A stretch of 64,000 nt of DNA from Diphasiastrum complanatum (GCA_029204225.1 CM055099.1:69735349-69799348), one strand, 5' to 3'; counted from the first letter of the stretch, positions 22,380 to 52,919 are shown. Notes: generated by a model from the sequence alone, not told the origin. Numbers and translations are program-made.

Positions 22380-24110
22380 CTCGACCAAGGTACGATTCTT
22401 TCTCTCAGCTAAGCCATTTGACTAAGGCAGTGATAAATTGTTTTCAATGCCTTGGCTCTGGCAGTACTCCTTGAATTCAGTAGAGATATATTCTCCATCA
22501 TCGTCGGACCTCAGGGCTTCGATCTTCTTATCTATTTCACTCCTTGAAGACTTTGAAGAGGTTGGAAGCCTCTAACTTCTTCTTGATGAAGTACACCATT
22601 GTTCTTCTAAAAAATTCATCAATAAAAGTGATGAAGTACTTTGCATCCTTCAATGAAAGATTCTATATTGGGCCACATATGTCTGTATGTACAATATCTA
22701 ACAATCCTCTAGCAACATGCTTGTGGCTTGATCTAAATGGTTTCCTAGCCTGCTTACAAACTAAACAGTCTTGACAGATAGGTATTTCTACTTTCCTATC
22801 TGGATAGTCGAGATCAAGAACAATGGAGTATTTGGATCTGTACAATACAAAAACATGATTCAAATGACCAAGTCTATAATGCCAAAGTAAACTTTTATTG
22901 ATTTGTATAGAAGTACCGAGAGCCTAACTAGAGGCAATGACTTAATCTGTACAAGTACCCATGCCTCTTTCCGAGTGCTAGGATCTTGCCTATCCTACTT
23001 TACATGATCATATTCAAATTCTACTTTGTGTCCTAGATCTGGAATTCTACTTATAGAGAACAAATTTGTAGAAAGATTTGGTACATGCAAGACACTTGAA
23101 AGTAGCTTGGATTGATCATTTGCAAAGCTTAATATTACTATACCTTCACCTTTGATAGCTTGTGTGCTATTGTCGCCCAGGTGAACATACTTCTTAGAGT
23201 TGTCGTTTGATGCTTCTTGATGGCTAATCATGAATGCATCATGATCCGTTTCTTAGTTAGGATGTGATGATTCTGCAGCTGCATTTGCCATCTGATTCAA
23301 TTTTTCTTTGTTGTTGTTCTTAGCTTATAGTATGCGGCAATTTTGAATCTTGTGGTTGGTTCGTTTACAGTATCTATAGAACAACTTTCTTTTTTTTTTC
23401 AGCGGGTTCGACTGCTCTTGACGCTACTCAGTCTCTGATTTGGCTTTGATTGCTTCAGGCCTTTTTTCTTCTACTTGGTCTATCTGTTGGTGTATAAGAC
23501 GTGAGAGTCGACAATTGAGGAACTGGAGGGTTTGTTCCTTGTAGTGTCTTCCTACAGGAACATTGTAATAACTCTTGAAAGAGACAGTTCTGAGTGTGTC
23601 GTGATGATGATCACCCAGCTGTCGTATGAACTTGACAAGCTTGAAAGTAGTGTCATTATTGCATCTTGATCGTCTATGACTAATTTGACAACGGCCATTT
23701 GCTGTAGCAAGTTCTTAAACTGGTTGATGTGATTATGCAATGAATTACCATTTGTCATTTTGAGGGAGAAGAATCTCCTTCTGAGGTGTACCTTGGAAAC
23801 TAAGTCATGCACATCGTATCGTGTGCTCAAAATGTCCCAGACTTCCTTGGAGGTATGAGCTTCAGAAACATAGCCGATTTTTGTGTCTGATATGTTGAGG
23901 ATGATCAGCGCAAAAACCTTTCCATCCTTCAGCTTCCATCAGGAGATTGTAGCGCTGTCTACTTTGGGTCTTGCCTCTGCACCTGTGACAACATCATGCA
24001 ACTCCTTAGCCATTAGCACAATTCTCATCTTAAATTTCCACAAATGGTAATTGGATCCATCGAGCTTGTCTACGATGGGACTAGATTTCCCTTGGGAATC
24101 CATGTGGAAG
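22380..24110 (-). pseudogene. Ty1/Copia gag-protease-integrase remnant
   Basis: Reading the minus strand from about 24102 gives MDSQGKSSPIVDKLDGSNYH followed by LWKFKMRIVLMAKEL (gag start), then a stop. Next come STRYDVHDLVSKVHLRRRFF and LSSLSSSYDSW (UBN2-type gag core, 23552-23830), VLHVPNLSTNLFSISRI (protease tail, about 23040-23100), and CQDCLVCKQARKPFRSSH with LLDIVHTDICGPI (pre-integrase and integrase start, 22663-22790). Integrase remnants reach about 22380. Several stops and frameshifts are present and RT/RNase H are missing. With the primer site at 24205-24216 and the LTR to the right it forms the 5' half of one Copia element. Confidence 0.88.
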
Positions 24111-24204
24111 TTAGTCTAAGTGACAATAATAACTATCAGTGACTTAAGAATGAAAATCTAATGCAATTTATAAAAGAAGAAAACAATTGTTCTATCAGAC
24201 GATA

Positions 24205-24979
24205 ACTCTAATACCATGTCGGGATTCAATGGAAGATGAATCCTCGGTGTGTGCACTACAACAGGAGATGAACACAAGACCAGATCTTAATTGCGCGGTT
24301 GTTTGCAGAAGCAGAAGAGCAGACAATCAAACAAAGTAGTAAGAGAGTCAGACAGGAAGACAAAGTAACAACACATACAATTCTGACAAGAACTCTGAAC
24401 GTAATAAAAGATGTATAGAAATACAAGTCAGATTGATGCTATGCGCACAAGACAATAGCGGATGAAACCATGTGCTCAGGAAGCTAGCTCTGCTCTGTAA
24501 AAGATACGAGCTTATTATTGGCAATCAGTTTGAAAGAAAGAATTGATGCATGAAAGCATCTACAGTGTCTGTTTCATTAACATCTCTTCTTGACATCGTC
24601 TTTATTGGATTTACAATGGTCATCTATATACAATTTTCATTTGTGTAGATGAGTGTACAAGAAGATGGTGTGGAGCCGTTGTGCCGTCTGGAGTAGATCG
24701 TGGCGACTGCTGTCATTGTCAAGTAGTTGCACAGTACATGAAGTGAGTGTGAGAAGGCTTCGACTATACGAGGTCGAGCATGTCACTGCTGATAGTCGAT
24801 AAAGTCGAGATAGTTTGGTCTTCGACAATAGTCGATAGTCGGGACAATTTGGTCTTCGACGATAGTCGATAAGTCGGTCAGGTCGGGTTTCCCCGACAAG
24901 TCAGCCAATCTTCGACAAGTCGGACTGCCATTCTCTTGCCTGTCTTCGATAATAGAGTATTTTTGCATACTGTGCGACA
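24205..24979 (-). mobile_element. Copia 5' LTR (24217-24979) and primer-binding site
   Basis: Next to the gag remnant, the minus strand reads CCCGACA then TGGTATTAGAGT (24205-24216), a Met-tRNA primer site with a change from the usual TGGTATCAGAGC. The proposed LTR begins and ends with the inverted repeat TGTCG/CGACA (24217-24221 and 24975-24979), giving about 763 bp. A TCGA-rich cluster of three short repeats lies at 24792-24900, near the LTR's own 5' side, as expected for U3 control sequences. The partner LTR is missing. Confidence 0.6.
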
Positions 24980-24993
24980 ATGCATATAAAATT

Positions 24994-27900
24994 GTAGCTG
25001 TTATGGCCATATTCGATTAAGGACCTAGAATAGTCCTAATATGGTAGACCGGCCCTCCAGTACTCGAGATTATTGGTCACGCCATGATTTAATTCCATGT
25101 GAAGGCCTGTTTGTGACTAATTACCTTGAGAGGACCCAGACACTCTAATTGAGACATATGGAGTATTGCATGCTTGTGTGACGGATATAGGCAGGAGGAC
25201 TGCATGAAGAGATGTGATCTATTTATAGTTGACCTGCATGGGGGTTGCATGGTTTCATGCACAGGACTCTACTCTCTATATAATGAGGTAGGGATTCCGT
25301 CGACATATTGGGTTTAGGTCACCAGTTTCTCTATTCTCGTCTTGCTTCACATGGCATGGCTTGGGGGCTAAATCCAGTTTTGATCTAGGAAAAGTTGGGC
25401 GGTTTGGCTCCATAGTCTCTCTTATTGTGTTCTCCTATCCTCATCTTAGGGGCAATCCTTCAGGGTCTCTACATTGGTATCAGAGCCCAACTAAGATGCG
25501 GTCTTGGATAGGTTGGAAGCAAGCTCTACGTCGGATTGAAAGCACATGGAGTTATATCTCGGATTGGTGTGCAGAACTCTCAAGGGGAAAATCGAGTTTT
25601 GGATTCTCTAATTCTGATTTGAAGCATGTTGGCAAGAGGAGTGGTAAAGTGCACTTCCATCGGGTTATCTTTTTGTTAATATTGCCTGGAGTGATTCACT
25701 TCTAATTTTTTTTGTTGAACCTTGAGAGGATTTTGATTAATGTAGTATGATTTGTGTAATGAATCTAGTAAAGAATAATAACAAGCAGAACTAGTTATGT
25801 TTGATGATAAATTGTGTGTGTTCAATTTATCCTGTGAAACAAACTATTAGAAACTAGCAACCATGGTTCTTCTATTTGCATGCTGAGGAAATTAATCCTC
25901 CAGTGACGTATGCAAAGGATTATTGATGGGAACTGCTGTTATACAACTCTTTAAATGGTATGCTGTTTAAGCAAAGGCTTGTTAAACCTCATCTGTATGA
26001 TTTTCTGTTCCCTGAAAAATCGTTGACAATTCTACTTTTTGGATGATTGAACTTTTTAAGTTATGGAAAGTAGTTTTGTTTGTGAATGATTGGAATAGGG
26101 AGCATGCAGATCCGGTTGTAGTAATAAGGGAGTTGTAGCTGTGACTGGTGTCAACCCGTGATATGATGGCTATGGTTTTTGCCATCGTAAGCAGGGAAGT
26201 GATGTTAAACTCCAGTCCATTCTATTCTTCAGTTCACAAAGGTAGCAATAATGAGGATGGACAGTAAATCCTATCTCATTCGCTATTGGACTAGAAGTAA
26301 TGTTTTCTTTTACTTGTTGAGGGCTGGAGATCACCCTGTTAGCAGTTCCAAATCGCTCTTGCTTTCCATTTTGTGTATTTTCATTTGGAAGACCTGAGAA
26401 CAAAGTAAAAAACCAATGAGGATTGAGCTCTTCTTCATCTCTAAGTTTTTGCATGACAAAAGTGAAATCCTATTACCTTTCTCTTTGAGTTTGAAACAGT
26501 TCAAAAGGGAGGAAAGATGTAAGATATGTCCGTTTTACCAATAACTGCGATCTGGAATGAGAGGAATATTCTCAATAAAGGCGCAGCTGAGGGGTAAATG
26601 TCGGAAGCATCTTTGAAGCCTCTGCTTAGCGCTGTATCAGCTTGATGTTGAGCTCGGACTTGAAGAGGGGTGGCTGGTTGTGGAATCCACCATAGGCTTG
26701 TCTTGTGAAAAACGTTGGTGAAGAAGAGGTTGTTGCGCTTCCCCTTGGCAGAATGAATGAGTGGAGTTCGATGTGAGCTGTGGAAGAGGATTGACACTGT
26801 TCCTGTCCTGTCTCCTCGCGATCCAGCTATGGAAACGCTCTCTCTCTATCGATGGAGGATGCGGCTGACACTTTGTGAATGAACTGTGGCAGTCCAGATG
26901 CATCATGGTGAAACCCTTAGGGTTAATGGCAACCTTATTAGAAAACTTAATAAGTCAAGTTTGGCCTTGCATGTGGTTTTTTAGTTCTATGGTTCTTGAG
27001 AAATTCCATTTTGTCTATTGGCATGCAGTAATGGGTTCGAAAGGAGATTTATGTAATAATCTGTCTAAACCAGCAGTGAATCATAGAATTATTGATTTTG
27101 CGTTGCATGGCCGAGAAAATGGTGTAGGGAGATTTTTTGCTATCCTAACAGTTCGTCTATGGAATTAATTCATAGATTTAGGATGACGGCAAATTATTTT
27201 GGTCCTCATGAGATACTTTTCCAAAACGGTACCCAATCAAAGAAAATTTAATTTTTCTAAAACTGTGTTTGGTGGTGACTAAACTTTGGAAGCGAAGTTC
27301 TTCCCAGATTGAAAGTTAAAATTGAATTTTTTCTTTTCTGTTGAATTTCGAACTTGGGTTAAAGTTTGAAATTTGTTACTTGTCTGGAATATTTCTAATC
27401 GATATTGATCGTTGAAAATGGATCAAGTTAACGTTTGTGTTAGATACTTGTCAAAATTGAATTTAAAATCATCAAACAATATGAAATGGCCAGATAATTG
27501 GTAGGATTTCCATTCATGAAATTTCATATTCTAAGTTTGGTTAGTTTTTGTCAATATTGATGGAGTAATGCCAGTCAATAAAAAAAAAACAGTCCAATTT
27601 TATTGGAAAATTTGTAGAAATGAAATTGTTTTAGACTTCCCTACAATAATTAAATTTAAACATTTACTAATGTCGTTACGTCTTCTTGATACCTTAGTTG
27701 AAAGATTTTCAGGAAACTAAAAATTCTAAGGAGGGAAGAAGAGTGGACATCAGTGGTAGTAAGTGTGATCAAGAAATGTATTTTGCAATTAGGATTTTAG
27801 TAATCCCAGTAAATAATTGCTTAATACTGGATATTAATTTCCTGGGTAGGATTGATTTAATTGAATTCATAACTTATATCTTTGTAACCATCGCTCCGCA

Positions 27901-30900
27901 GTTTTGGATGTCAATTGTGATGTTAGAAGTAGAATCTGATACATGGATTACATTGGATCTGTTAATTGATAGAAGCTTTCCCTAGAGTTGATGGTTTTGG
28001 ATCCAGGAGGATTTGAAGCTTATCATTAACCAGAAAGGATCAGAATGTAATATTGAACCATGTTAATTCTTCTGTCTAAGTCAAGATCAGGTGTGGATTT
28101 GTGGTATCCATCTGATAGGCATGCCAGTCATCCAAATAAAGGAATTCTCCAAAGTATGGGAACAAGAGATAATATCCTATGTGAATTACAGGAGAGCCAG
28201 ATGATCAATGGATCTCTAGAATATTAGATAAGGTAATTAAGGGGTTTTTTAGGAAAGAAAAGCTGGTGGTATGGGAAAAAGTAAACCATTCGATCAAATG
28301 TGGGGTATTCTGGAAAATTTTGAGGTTTAATCTAGATCCCAATGTGGTATCTCATTATTTACAAAATAAGAGACCCTCAAATCTATTTCTCGCTTTCTTA
28401 ATTAATCCTTTACTTCTTAGTAATTTTTCAAATATAAGACATCAGACTGGTTTATATGATTCTTTTCAGCATGAAGTTATTCTTCTAGAAGACTGTTATG
28501 TCATATAAAATACTACTTGTGCGAATAGACTTAGAATTCAAATAAATTTTAAGGTTAACGTGTTTCAATTTCTTAAACCTAAAATATCTCTTTTTGCATA
28601 AATGGATTTTGATAGAATGGTAGTTCTGTCACTCGGGTTGAAAATATTTGAAGGAAAAGTCTTGTTGTAATTGAGTGAATCCTTGTGTGGAATGCACACA
28701 TTATTGACTTTTTCATGTGTTTGGATATTTTTATATATCATCTTTCCAGTTAACTTTTATGGAAATTGATAATTTCTTTAAAAGGAGGGGTGAAGTGATG
28801 GGATAAAATTCTATTTGGGAATCTGGGGGTTGCACAATTTCCGGAAGAGAACCGGCTGTGGTATAGAAATGAAGTTTGATCTGAAAGTAATTTCGGATAG
28901 ATTCAGAGTAAGATACCTAATTGGAACTTTTCGAATAAGAGGAATTCTCTAGGGATTGTGTGGACAATCTGAAACTAGAACATGTTTAATATTTTAATTA
29001 TTATCTATAAGTGATACAATGAAAGGTCAAAGGTTACTAATTCCATTTTGATTGGAATAGAAGTATGTTTGATTAGGATATAAGTCTAAGAGTTCTGTAT
29101 TTGATCAACCTAATCTTAGTTTTAGTACTAGGATCAGAGAGAGGTTGATTTAGTGGAGGAATTATGTAATTAGAGGTAAGTGGGATTGGAAAACTGCTGA
29201 GAGTAAATGTTATTCGTCTCAGGGATTTTTCGGATATGTTATTTACTCATGAGAAATAGAAAATATTTTGTAGTTGAGTTACAAGATCTCAATGAGATAT
29301 GTGAGTAACATATGTGGGTTCTGGAGGAATCTGCCAGTTAAGAATGTGGTTATGTGCTGGGTCATAGGAGATTATTCACATATGTGCACGATTAATCTTG
29401 TATGAATCTACTGTGTATTCCTGGTTACTAGAGTTATTTGGTACACTTAACCTAGTCGGTGAACATGAACATATGATCAAGTATTGTTTTGACAGATGCT
29501 TGCAGAGTTAACGGATCTTTCTATGGAAGATTTATGAGTAACTAATAAATGACCTGGATAAGGATCTATATTTGAGATCTGCACCTAGACATTTGAGATT
29601 TCTAAATCATTGGCAATTAACTTGAGTAGTTGATTACTCCAGGATGAAGTTAATTAGTAAAACAATCGGTGTGATGAGGATTCACCGGGAACTGATGGTT
29701 TTTTATATTGCTTGTAAGACGCATGATAAGTGAATCATTTGGGTTCATCAGTTAAAATTATGTGCATTGGATATACAATATTCTTGAGATATAGTATTCC
29801 TTAGTTAAGGAATAGACTCAGCTCATTAGTGATTGTATCCTAGAGTGCTCAATTGGATAATGAATCATAATGAATCCAAGAATAATAACTAAATTAATAT
29901 TCAGCAGGACTTTGGGTATCTAAATTCGATTCTAGATTGTAATCTAAAGTTTTTTTGTAGTTGAAGATGATTGTCATTTTGGTATACGTTCAGTCTTTAA
30001 TTACTAGTGGGTTATAGACCTTGAATCTTGCACTTCAATTAAAGAATCCTGTTTGAACAACATTCCTAAATCCAGTATTTTCTTAGTGGAAAGATTTTGG
30101 AATGATTCTTACTTTTCCAGAGTTATGTTGGACATATACTCCAGTGTCCTGTAAATGATTATGGGTTTTGGATTCTAGAAAATTATGATTGACGAATCAT
30201 ACGAATCTAAATATTTATGATTGACGGATCATAAATAGATGATTAATCATAGTCAGAGGATTATTCGGAATTGTGATAATTCTTAGGTGTGACGATTAAG
30301 TCTTGGTCTATTAATTGAGTAAGAATTCAAATCAGTGTTTTGAATCTCTCTACTCTAGTATTTTAATTGAGAACCTATGGATCTCACAAAAATTCTCACA
30401 AGGAAAGTTATTTTACTTGTAGAGAATTTAAGTTATCTAGTGGATGCTATTCTGCTACAGTATATGGTCTGCAGATGAGTACAGTTCTTTATTTGATTGG
30501 ATCTCCAGTTATTATAGGAGGCAGACAAGTCTATTAAGATGAATGAATGCTATTTTCTTGCATTTGGTGCTAAGACTAGGAACATTTAACTCAAAAGAGT
30601 ATCTGTAATGCTCAGAGTTGAGTTTTAATCATTCTACATCTTAATGATTCTCCTAGAGATTCTAGTTGAATGAATTATTATATCTTAGAATTGGATTCTA
30701 AGGATAATTATACTTGAAAGTTTTTATCAATTGTCTGCCAGATTTGTGGATGATTTCAGACTGTAATTATTATTTTCTTTTACTCTAAATCTCCTTATGT
30801 TAGTGAATATTTCACTCAGTGGTTCATGTAAGTGATTTACATGTAGGTGATGTTACTAACTTGTGTTGAGTATAACCCAATTGAGAAAATGTGTCTCTTA

Positions 30901-31586
30901 GTGTACTTTTCAAACCAGAGTTTGTACTCCAGAACAGAGATTAACGATAGGAAATTGGTTTATCTCTGAGTACTTGGTTGATATGGAAGTCTGACTAAGG
31001 ATAATGATTTTCTCGGTTAATATTTAAAGTCAAACGAACTATTATTGTAATTCTTTCCTGTTTGAGGAGCTTCTAAGGATAGAAGCAGTTTAAGGAGGGA
31101 AGAATGTTATGGCCATATTCGGTTAAGGACTTGGAATAGTCCTAATATGGTAGACCGGCCCTCCAGTACTCGAGATTATTGGTCACGCCGTGATTTAATT
31201 CCATGTCAAGGCCTGTTTGTGCTAATTACCTTGAGAGGACCCAGACACTCTAATTGAGACATATGGAGTATTGCATGCCTGTGTGACGGATATAGGCAGG
31301 AGGACCGCATGAAGAGATGTGATCTATTTATAGTTGACCTGCATGGGGGCTGCATGGTTTCATGCACAGGACTCTACTCTCTATATAATGAGGTAGGGAT
31401 TCTCCCGTCGACATATTGGGTTTAGGTCACCAGTTTCTCTCTTCTCATCTTGCTTCACATGGCATGGCTTGGGGGCTAAATCCAGTTTTGATCTAGGATT
31501 GGTTGGGCGGTTTGGCTCCATAGTCTCTCTTATTTTGTTCTCCTATCTTCATCTTAGAAGCAATCCTTCAAGGTCTCTACAGTAGC
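24994..31586 (+). mobile_element. Complete LARD-like LTR retrotransposon with 5-bp TSD
   Basis: The element spans 24999-31581. The 5' LTR is 24999-25473 (475 bp) and the 3' LTR is 31105-31581 (477 bp); both run TGTTATGGCC…TCTCTACA. A perfect target-site duplication GTAGC flanks it (24994-24998 and 31582-31586). The primer site TGGTATCAGAGC is at 25475-25486, and a polypurine tract AAGGAGGGAAGAA lies at 31092-31104. By hand the LTRs differ at about 19 of 474 positions (about 4%) plus two small gaps. The LTRs carry CTCTATATAATG, a likely TATA box. The 5.6-kb interior has no gag, protease, RT, RNase H or integrase that I can recognise; the longest frames are about 100 codons. It therefore fits a large retrotransposon derivative mobilised in trans. 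Confidence 0.93.
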
Positions 31587-32872
31587 GATACGAATGGAAC
31601 TAGATTAACATGGGATTTAGGAGAGTAGATAGATAAATTCAACAGGAAGGAATTCCAAGACAATATCACCATCATATTCTTTTGGATGGTTTTTAATTTT
31701 TTGGGCGTATTAATCTCCCCCAATAACTTTGCTAGTGTGCTTGATCCACTCTTGGATACTATCAAGAAAATTGCACTATTCTGGGTCTTACCACTTGAAG
31801 GTGTTTTTAAACCACATGGAAATTTATTTCATGAATCACATGTTTTTAAAACAAATTGTTGAAAATTATCCATATAAGCATATATATTTTATCATATGTG
31901 TAGAGAAAGTTTGGACAGCTTGTTTTCCAAATTTGGAAACATCACAAAACACTATTTGCAATAACAATGACACTTTTGTTTAATTCGATTCAAATACAAT
32001 TGGACAAGAATAACAAGCAACAAGTAAAAATGTCAAAGAAAAACTAATAAGCAATCTATCTTAGCTTTGTGCATGTCATTAGAGCTCCTAGCTCCTAGAT
32101 ATTCTTAATGATGGCCAACAAGTAGAGAAAGGGCATGGTTCCAACAAATGAAATCACTTTCAAAAAAATTTGCAACAAAGAACATGGTGGAGAAAGCTTA
32201 CTTGAGTAGCTCCTTCATCTCCTAAATAGCCACTATGATCTATGCCAATTTCCTTGAGTGATGCAAATGGCTTGGCCCCTCAACAATAATAGGTCTTATG
32301 TTGAGATTTAATAGGTCTTGTGATGGAACTAGTCACATTGTTCTTCATCACTTTTATCTTGAGGATGGACTAAGTATTTTGAAGGCTGATTTTGTTGATA
32401 GAAATGGAGCTCAGGGAGGTTCATTATGCCACTCCTTCACACATAGGTTCTCAAGTGTTGAGAATCTCTTATGGCAAGATGGCGATGAAGGCTCATTCAT
32501 GGAGTTTCGCGTTGCAAACACTCCAAGTGAGTGCAATATGGAGGAAGCAAACATGCAATCATCCATTTGATTATTCTAACACGTGGTTACCGTTGTTTTA
32601 CAAAGATACCAGAGGTTTATGCAGGGAGGAATCCATCACTCTGATCCCAAGAAAACTAAACACTTATTATGTAAAGTTAAAAGGAAAGGATGCTTAAAAC
32701 TACCATGTCCAAGTGATAGCTCCTACACTTGTGAATAAAAATGGGATAATTGAGTGAGATCCAATCCTCCTTCAATCCATCCATCCATCAACCCTTTTTA
32801 TTGATCCCACATGCTTTATAGTTGTTGTTCATCATCTCTCATCTCTGATCTCCCAGGAGCTGCTCATCCGTC
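31587..32872. other. Upstream flank and probable promoter region of CNX1
   Basis: No gene is recognised. The last 150 bases before the CNX1 ATG include CCATCCATCCATC and CTTTATAG but no certain promoter elements. Two overlapping short frames at 32298-32697 match nothing I know. Confidence 0.4.
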
Positions 32873-49395
<16,523 letters not shown>

Positions 49396-49747
49396 GTATA
49401 ATTCACTTTATATGACTTTTCATAGGAGCTTGTGCTTTCTTGCCTTTATTATAATTTCATGGATATTTTGTGTACATTGAAAAATTCAGCATTCTAGTTT
49501 CTGCTTGTTGATATTTAAATTTGTTCATGAGGATTTCATGTTTTATGTGCCGAGTTATTGGATTTGTAAGGGATATATCACCGCAGACGGTATTGGAAAG
49601 GAAAGGTGTTGATGAATGCCAATTGATCTTAAGGGTTGAGGCAAGGTCTAAGGATGCCATGGATACAAATTGGAAAGTAACATTTAGGCACAGAGTTGGA
49701 GATTAGGAGAGATAAACTTAGAGAACCAAGTAGGAGGAGAGAGAGTG

Positions 49748-52700
49748 TGTTATGCCCTTAAATGTGTAGTTGGTATTATTAGGTCTTGACTATATTGTAG
49801 GGTAGCCCTCTTAGTTTCTATTTGGTGTGGATGATGTAGTTATGCTTGGAATGGAATGGAATTATCTTGAAGGAGAATTTGCATGTCTTATGGAGGCTAG
49901 GATCTGAGAGAGTATATTTGTATCCTTATCCATTTGATTTTCAACGTATTGTGTATATTGATGATTATGCGCTAGATATTGTAGTATCTAGTGATAGATA
50001 TAAGCTTGGGGGTGTCTACCCATTCTTTAGATAGTTGCTTGGGTGGCTCTTGCCACAATCCTTGCTGTTGTGTGCTTTTCTGTGTGGGTGTCATAGTGGT
50101 ATGAGAACTACGCTTGGAGCTTGGAGAAACGGAAAGCGATTTGTTTTGGAGATGCTAGAAAAAATCGACAAGTTGTTGGAATGGAGTTTGTAGGTAAATC
50201 AAACTTGACAGAGATCTTCTTGGAATTTTTTGACTTTTTGAAGTGGTTGCTGGATTTTGTGAGACATTATGATTTGGGTCATTCAATTTGCTATTGAAAA
50301 CATTAAATATGGTTGTGTTTAATTGATGTTCAAAATTTAACATCATGGAAATTATGGAATTTCTTTTAAAAGGGGGAGAAGAAAATGATAGAGATAAGAC
50401 TTTCGTGGGATCAACCAGTTGCATAGATTCTTTTTGTGGAATCCTGTATGTGTGCAATGGTGGAACTATCCAGTGGGAGTAGAGATTTTCTCTAGTGATT
50501 GTTTTGAATAATCTGGAATCAGAAGAGTTTTGGGGGTTTTGAGCTGTTAGATATTCATGATTATGGATAGTGGTGGTAAAGATTAATTTAAGATTCCGCT
50601 GATTAGATCATATGGAATAAAATTTTAATCTTAATCTTATGTCCAAAGATGTCTTTATAAGTCAACCTAATCTTGGTTTGTACACTAAGATCTGAAGTGG
50701 GTTGATTGGATGAAGAAATTATGTTTGTAAAAGTATGATAGTTGGAAAACTTTTGATGTGGAATTATTCACTTCAGAGATTTCCCATATATGTTATTTAT
50801 TCAAGAGAAATAGAATTTTCTGTAGATGAGTTACAAGATTCTCAGTGAGATATGTGAGTAACATATGCGGATTTTGGAGAAATCTGTTAGATAATGACAT
50901 ATATGTTTGTGTACTGGGTCATAGTGAGATTATTCTCATATGTGCACGCTTAATCTTGTTTGGATCTACTATGTATTCTTGGTTACTAAGGTTATCTGGT
51001 GCACTAACCTAGTCGTTGAACATAGACATATGATCAAGTATTGTGTTTGACAATTACTTGCAGAGTTAACAGATCTGTTCTGATAGATCTATAGGTTAAC
51101 TTAAAAGTGATTTGGATATGGATCTAAATGTGGTGTTGTACATGTACAATTAAGAGCTTCACCTAGACATTTAAGATTTCTAAATCATGGGCAATTAACT
51201 TGAGTAGTTAATTTACTCTTATGGAAATTAATTGATAAAATGGACAGTGTGAAGATTATTCATCGAAAACTGTTTGTTTTATGTGTATTGCTTGTAAGAC
51301 ACATAATGTATGACTCATTTGGATTCATCAGGGAATTGTGTGCATAGGATATACGAAATTCTTGGGTGAGTATTTTTCAATTGAGAAATAGACTTAATTC
51401 ACTAGTGATAGTATCCATGTGAGCTCAATTGGATACTAGATTCTAATGGTTCCAAGAATGGTAAACTGAATTTTAAGAATTAGGTAGAACTTTGTAATCT
51501 CTAGATGTTGTTCTAGGTGATTGTATAAAGTTTATATTGTTATAGACGAATGTTATAATGGTCTTAATTATTGGTTAATTTTAGAATTTGGAACTCATAA
51601 TTTGGTTAAGACTCGAGTTGAAAGAATATTCTTGGAATTCAGAGATTTTCCTTGTGAAAAAAATTTCAGAATGATTCTTATGTATTTCCTAGGTTGTATA
51701 TTGTGCATATACTCCAGTATCTTCCAATGATGACGTATGGTTTTGGAATCCTGTAAATTATGATTGACGAATCATATAAGATTCTAAGTGTTTATGATTG
51801 ATGGATCATAAATAGATACTTAAAGGTCATTAGAAGATTATAAGAAAAAATGAGGATTCCTAAGATAATGAGTAATTCTTGATCAATTGGGAGAGTCAAA
51901 GATTTAGATTATCTTAGTGGATGATATTCTACTACAAATTGTAGTCTATAAGTGCTTGTGTACAGAGTTTAATCTATATCTCCAGATTTATAGGAGACAT
52001 GTAAATCTATTAAGATCAAATAGTTGCTGATTTTTTGCATGTCGTGCTAGAAATGGGGCTATTAACTCGTTAGAGTAACTGCAGTACTTTGGATTGAGTT
52101 ATAATTGTCTAAGATTTGATGGATCTCCTAGAGATTTTAGAGGATTGAATTGTTACATCTAAGAATATTTGTACCAAGAAGCATTATTATCTACAAAAAA
52201 TTGTGGACAAATTTTAAACTATGACTAAAATTAAATTTCTTTAGCTTTTGGATTTGATCTCTGAAATAAAGTAAATCACCCAATGTTTTATGTAATTTGG
52301 ATTACATGAAGGTGATGAACTTTTATTTGGAGAAGATCAACTCATTTGAAAGTTTTATAGCTTAGTGTATCTTTGGGAATTTGAGTTAGTATTCCTGAGT
52401 AGAGGCAAGCAATTGAAAAATTGTTTCATCTCAGAATAATTATTCAAATGGAAAAGATCAGACTAAGAATAATGAATTATGGAGAAGACTTGAAAGCTTA
52501 AGGAATAAATTTCATGCTTCTTTTTTTTTCCGTTTTGAGGACCAAACCTGTTTAAGGGAGGAAGTATGTTACGACCATATTCAGCTAAGGACATGGAATA
52601 GTTCTAATATGGTAGACCGGCCCTCCAGTGTTTGAGATTATGGGTCATGCCTAGATTTTATTCCATGTCAAGGCTTGTTGGTGACTAATGACCTTGAGAG

Positions 52701-52848
52701 GACACAAACACTCTAATTGAGACATATGGAGTAGTGCATGTACGTGTGACAGATATAGATAGGAGGTATGCATGAAGAGTTGTGACATATTTATAGTTGA
52801 CCTGCATGGAGATTGCATGAGTTCATGCATAGGATCCCACTCTCTATA
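49748..52848 (+). mobile_element. Second, truncated copy of the LARD-like family in CNX1 intron 3
   Basis: From about 50340 to 52566 the sequence aligns in order with 28755-31104 of the complete element; shared landmarks include GATATGTGAGTAACATATG, AATTATGATTGACGAATCAT and a CCTAGAGATTTTAG-like block. A polypurine tract AAGGGAGGAAGTA is followed at 52567 by an LTR, TGTTACGACCATATTCAGC, with TGGTAGACCGGCCCTCCAGT. This LTR is cut at about 52848, just after CTCTCTATA. At the left, TGTTATGCCC (49748) to GGTGTCA (50093) followed by TAGTGGTATGAGAAC looks like a diverged LTR and primer site, but it does not match the 3' LTR, so the left part may be chimeric. There is no coding capacity. Confidence 0.75.
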
Positions 52849-52919
52849 AACCACATCATCAAAATCTAAATCAGATATTGCCTACATTTGTTTTAATAAT
52901 CAGTTGACAAACCTAGGAT

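Noticed and set aside
27698-27985. 95-codon ORF in the LARD-like element as a protease remnant
   Set aside because: A loose likeness (LILDINFLGRID) to retropepsin text lacks the catalytic D-S/T-G motif.
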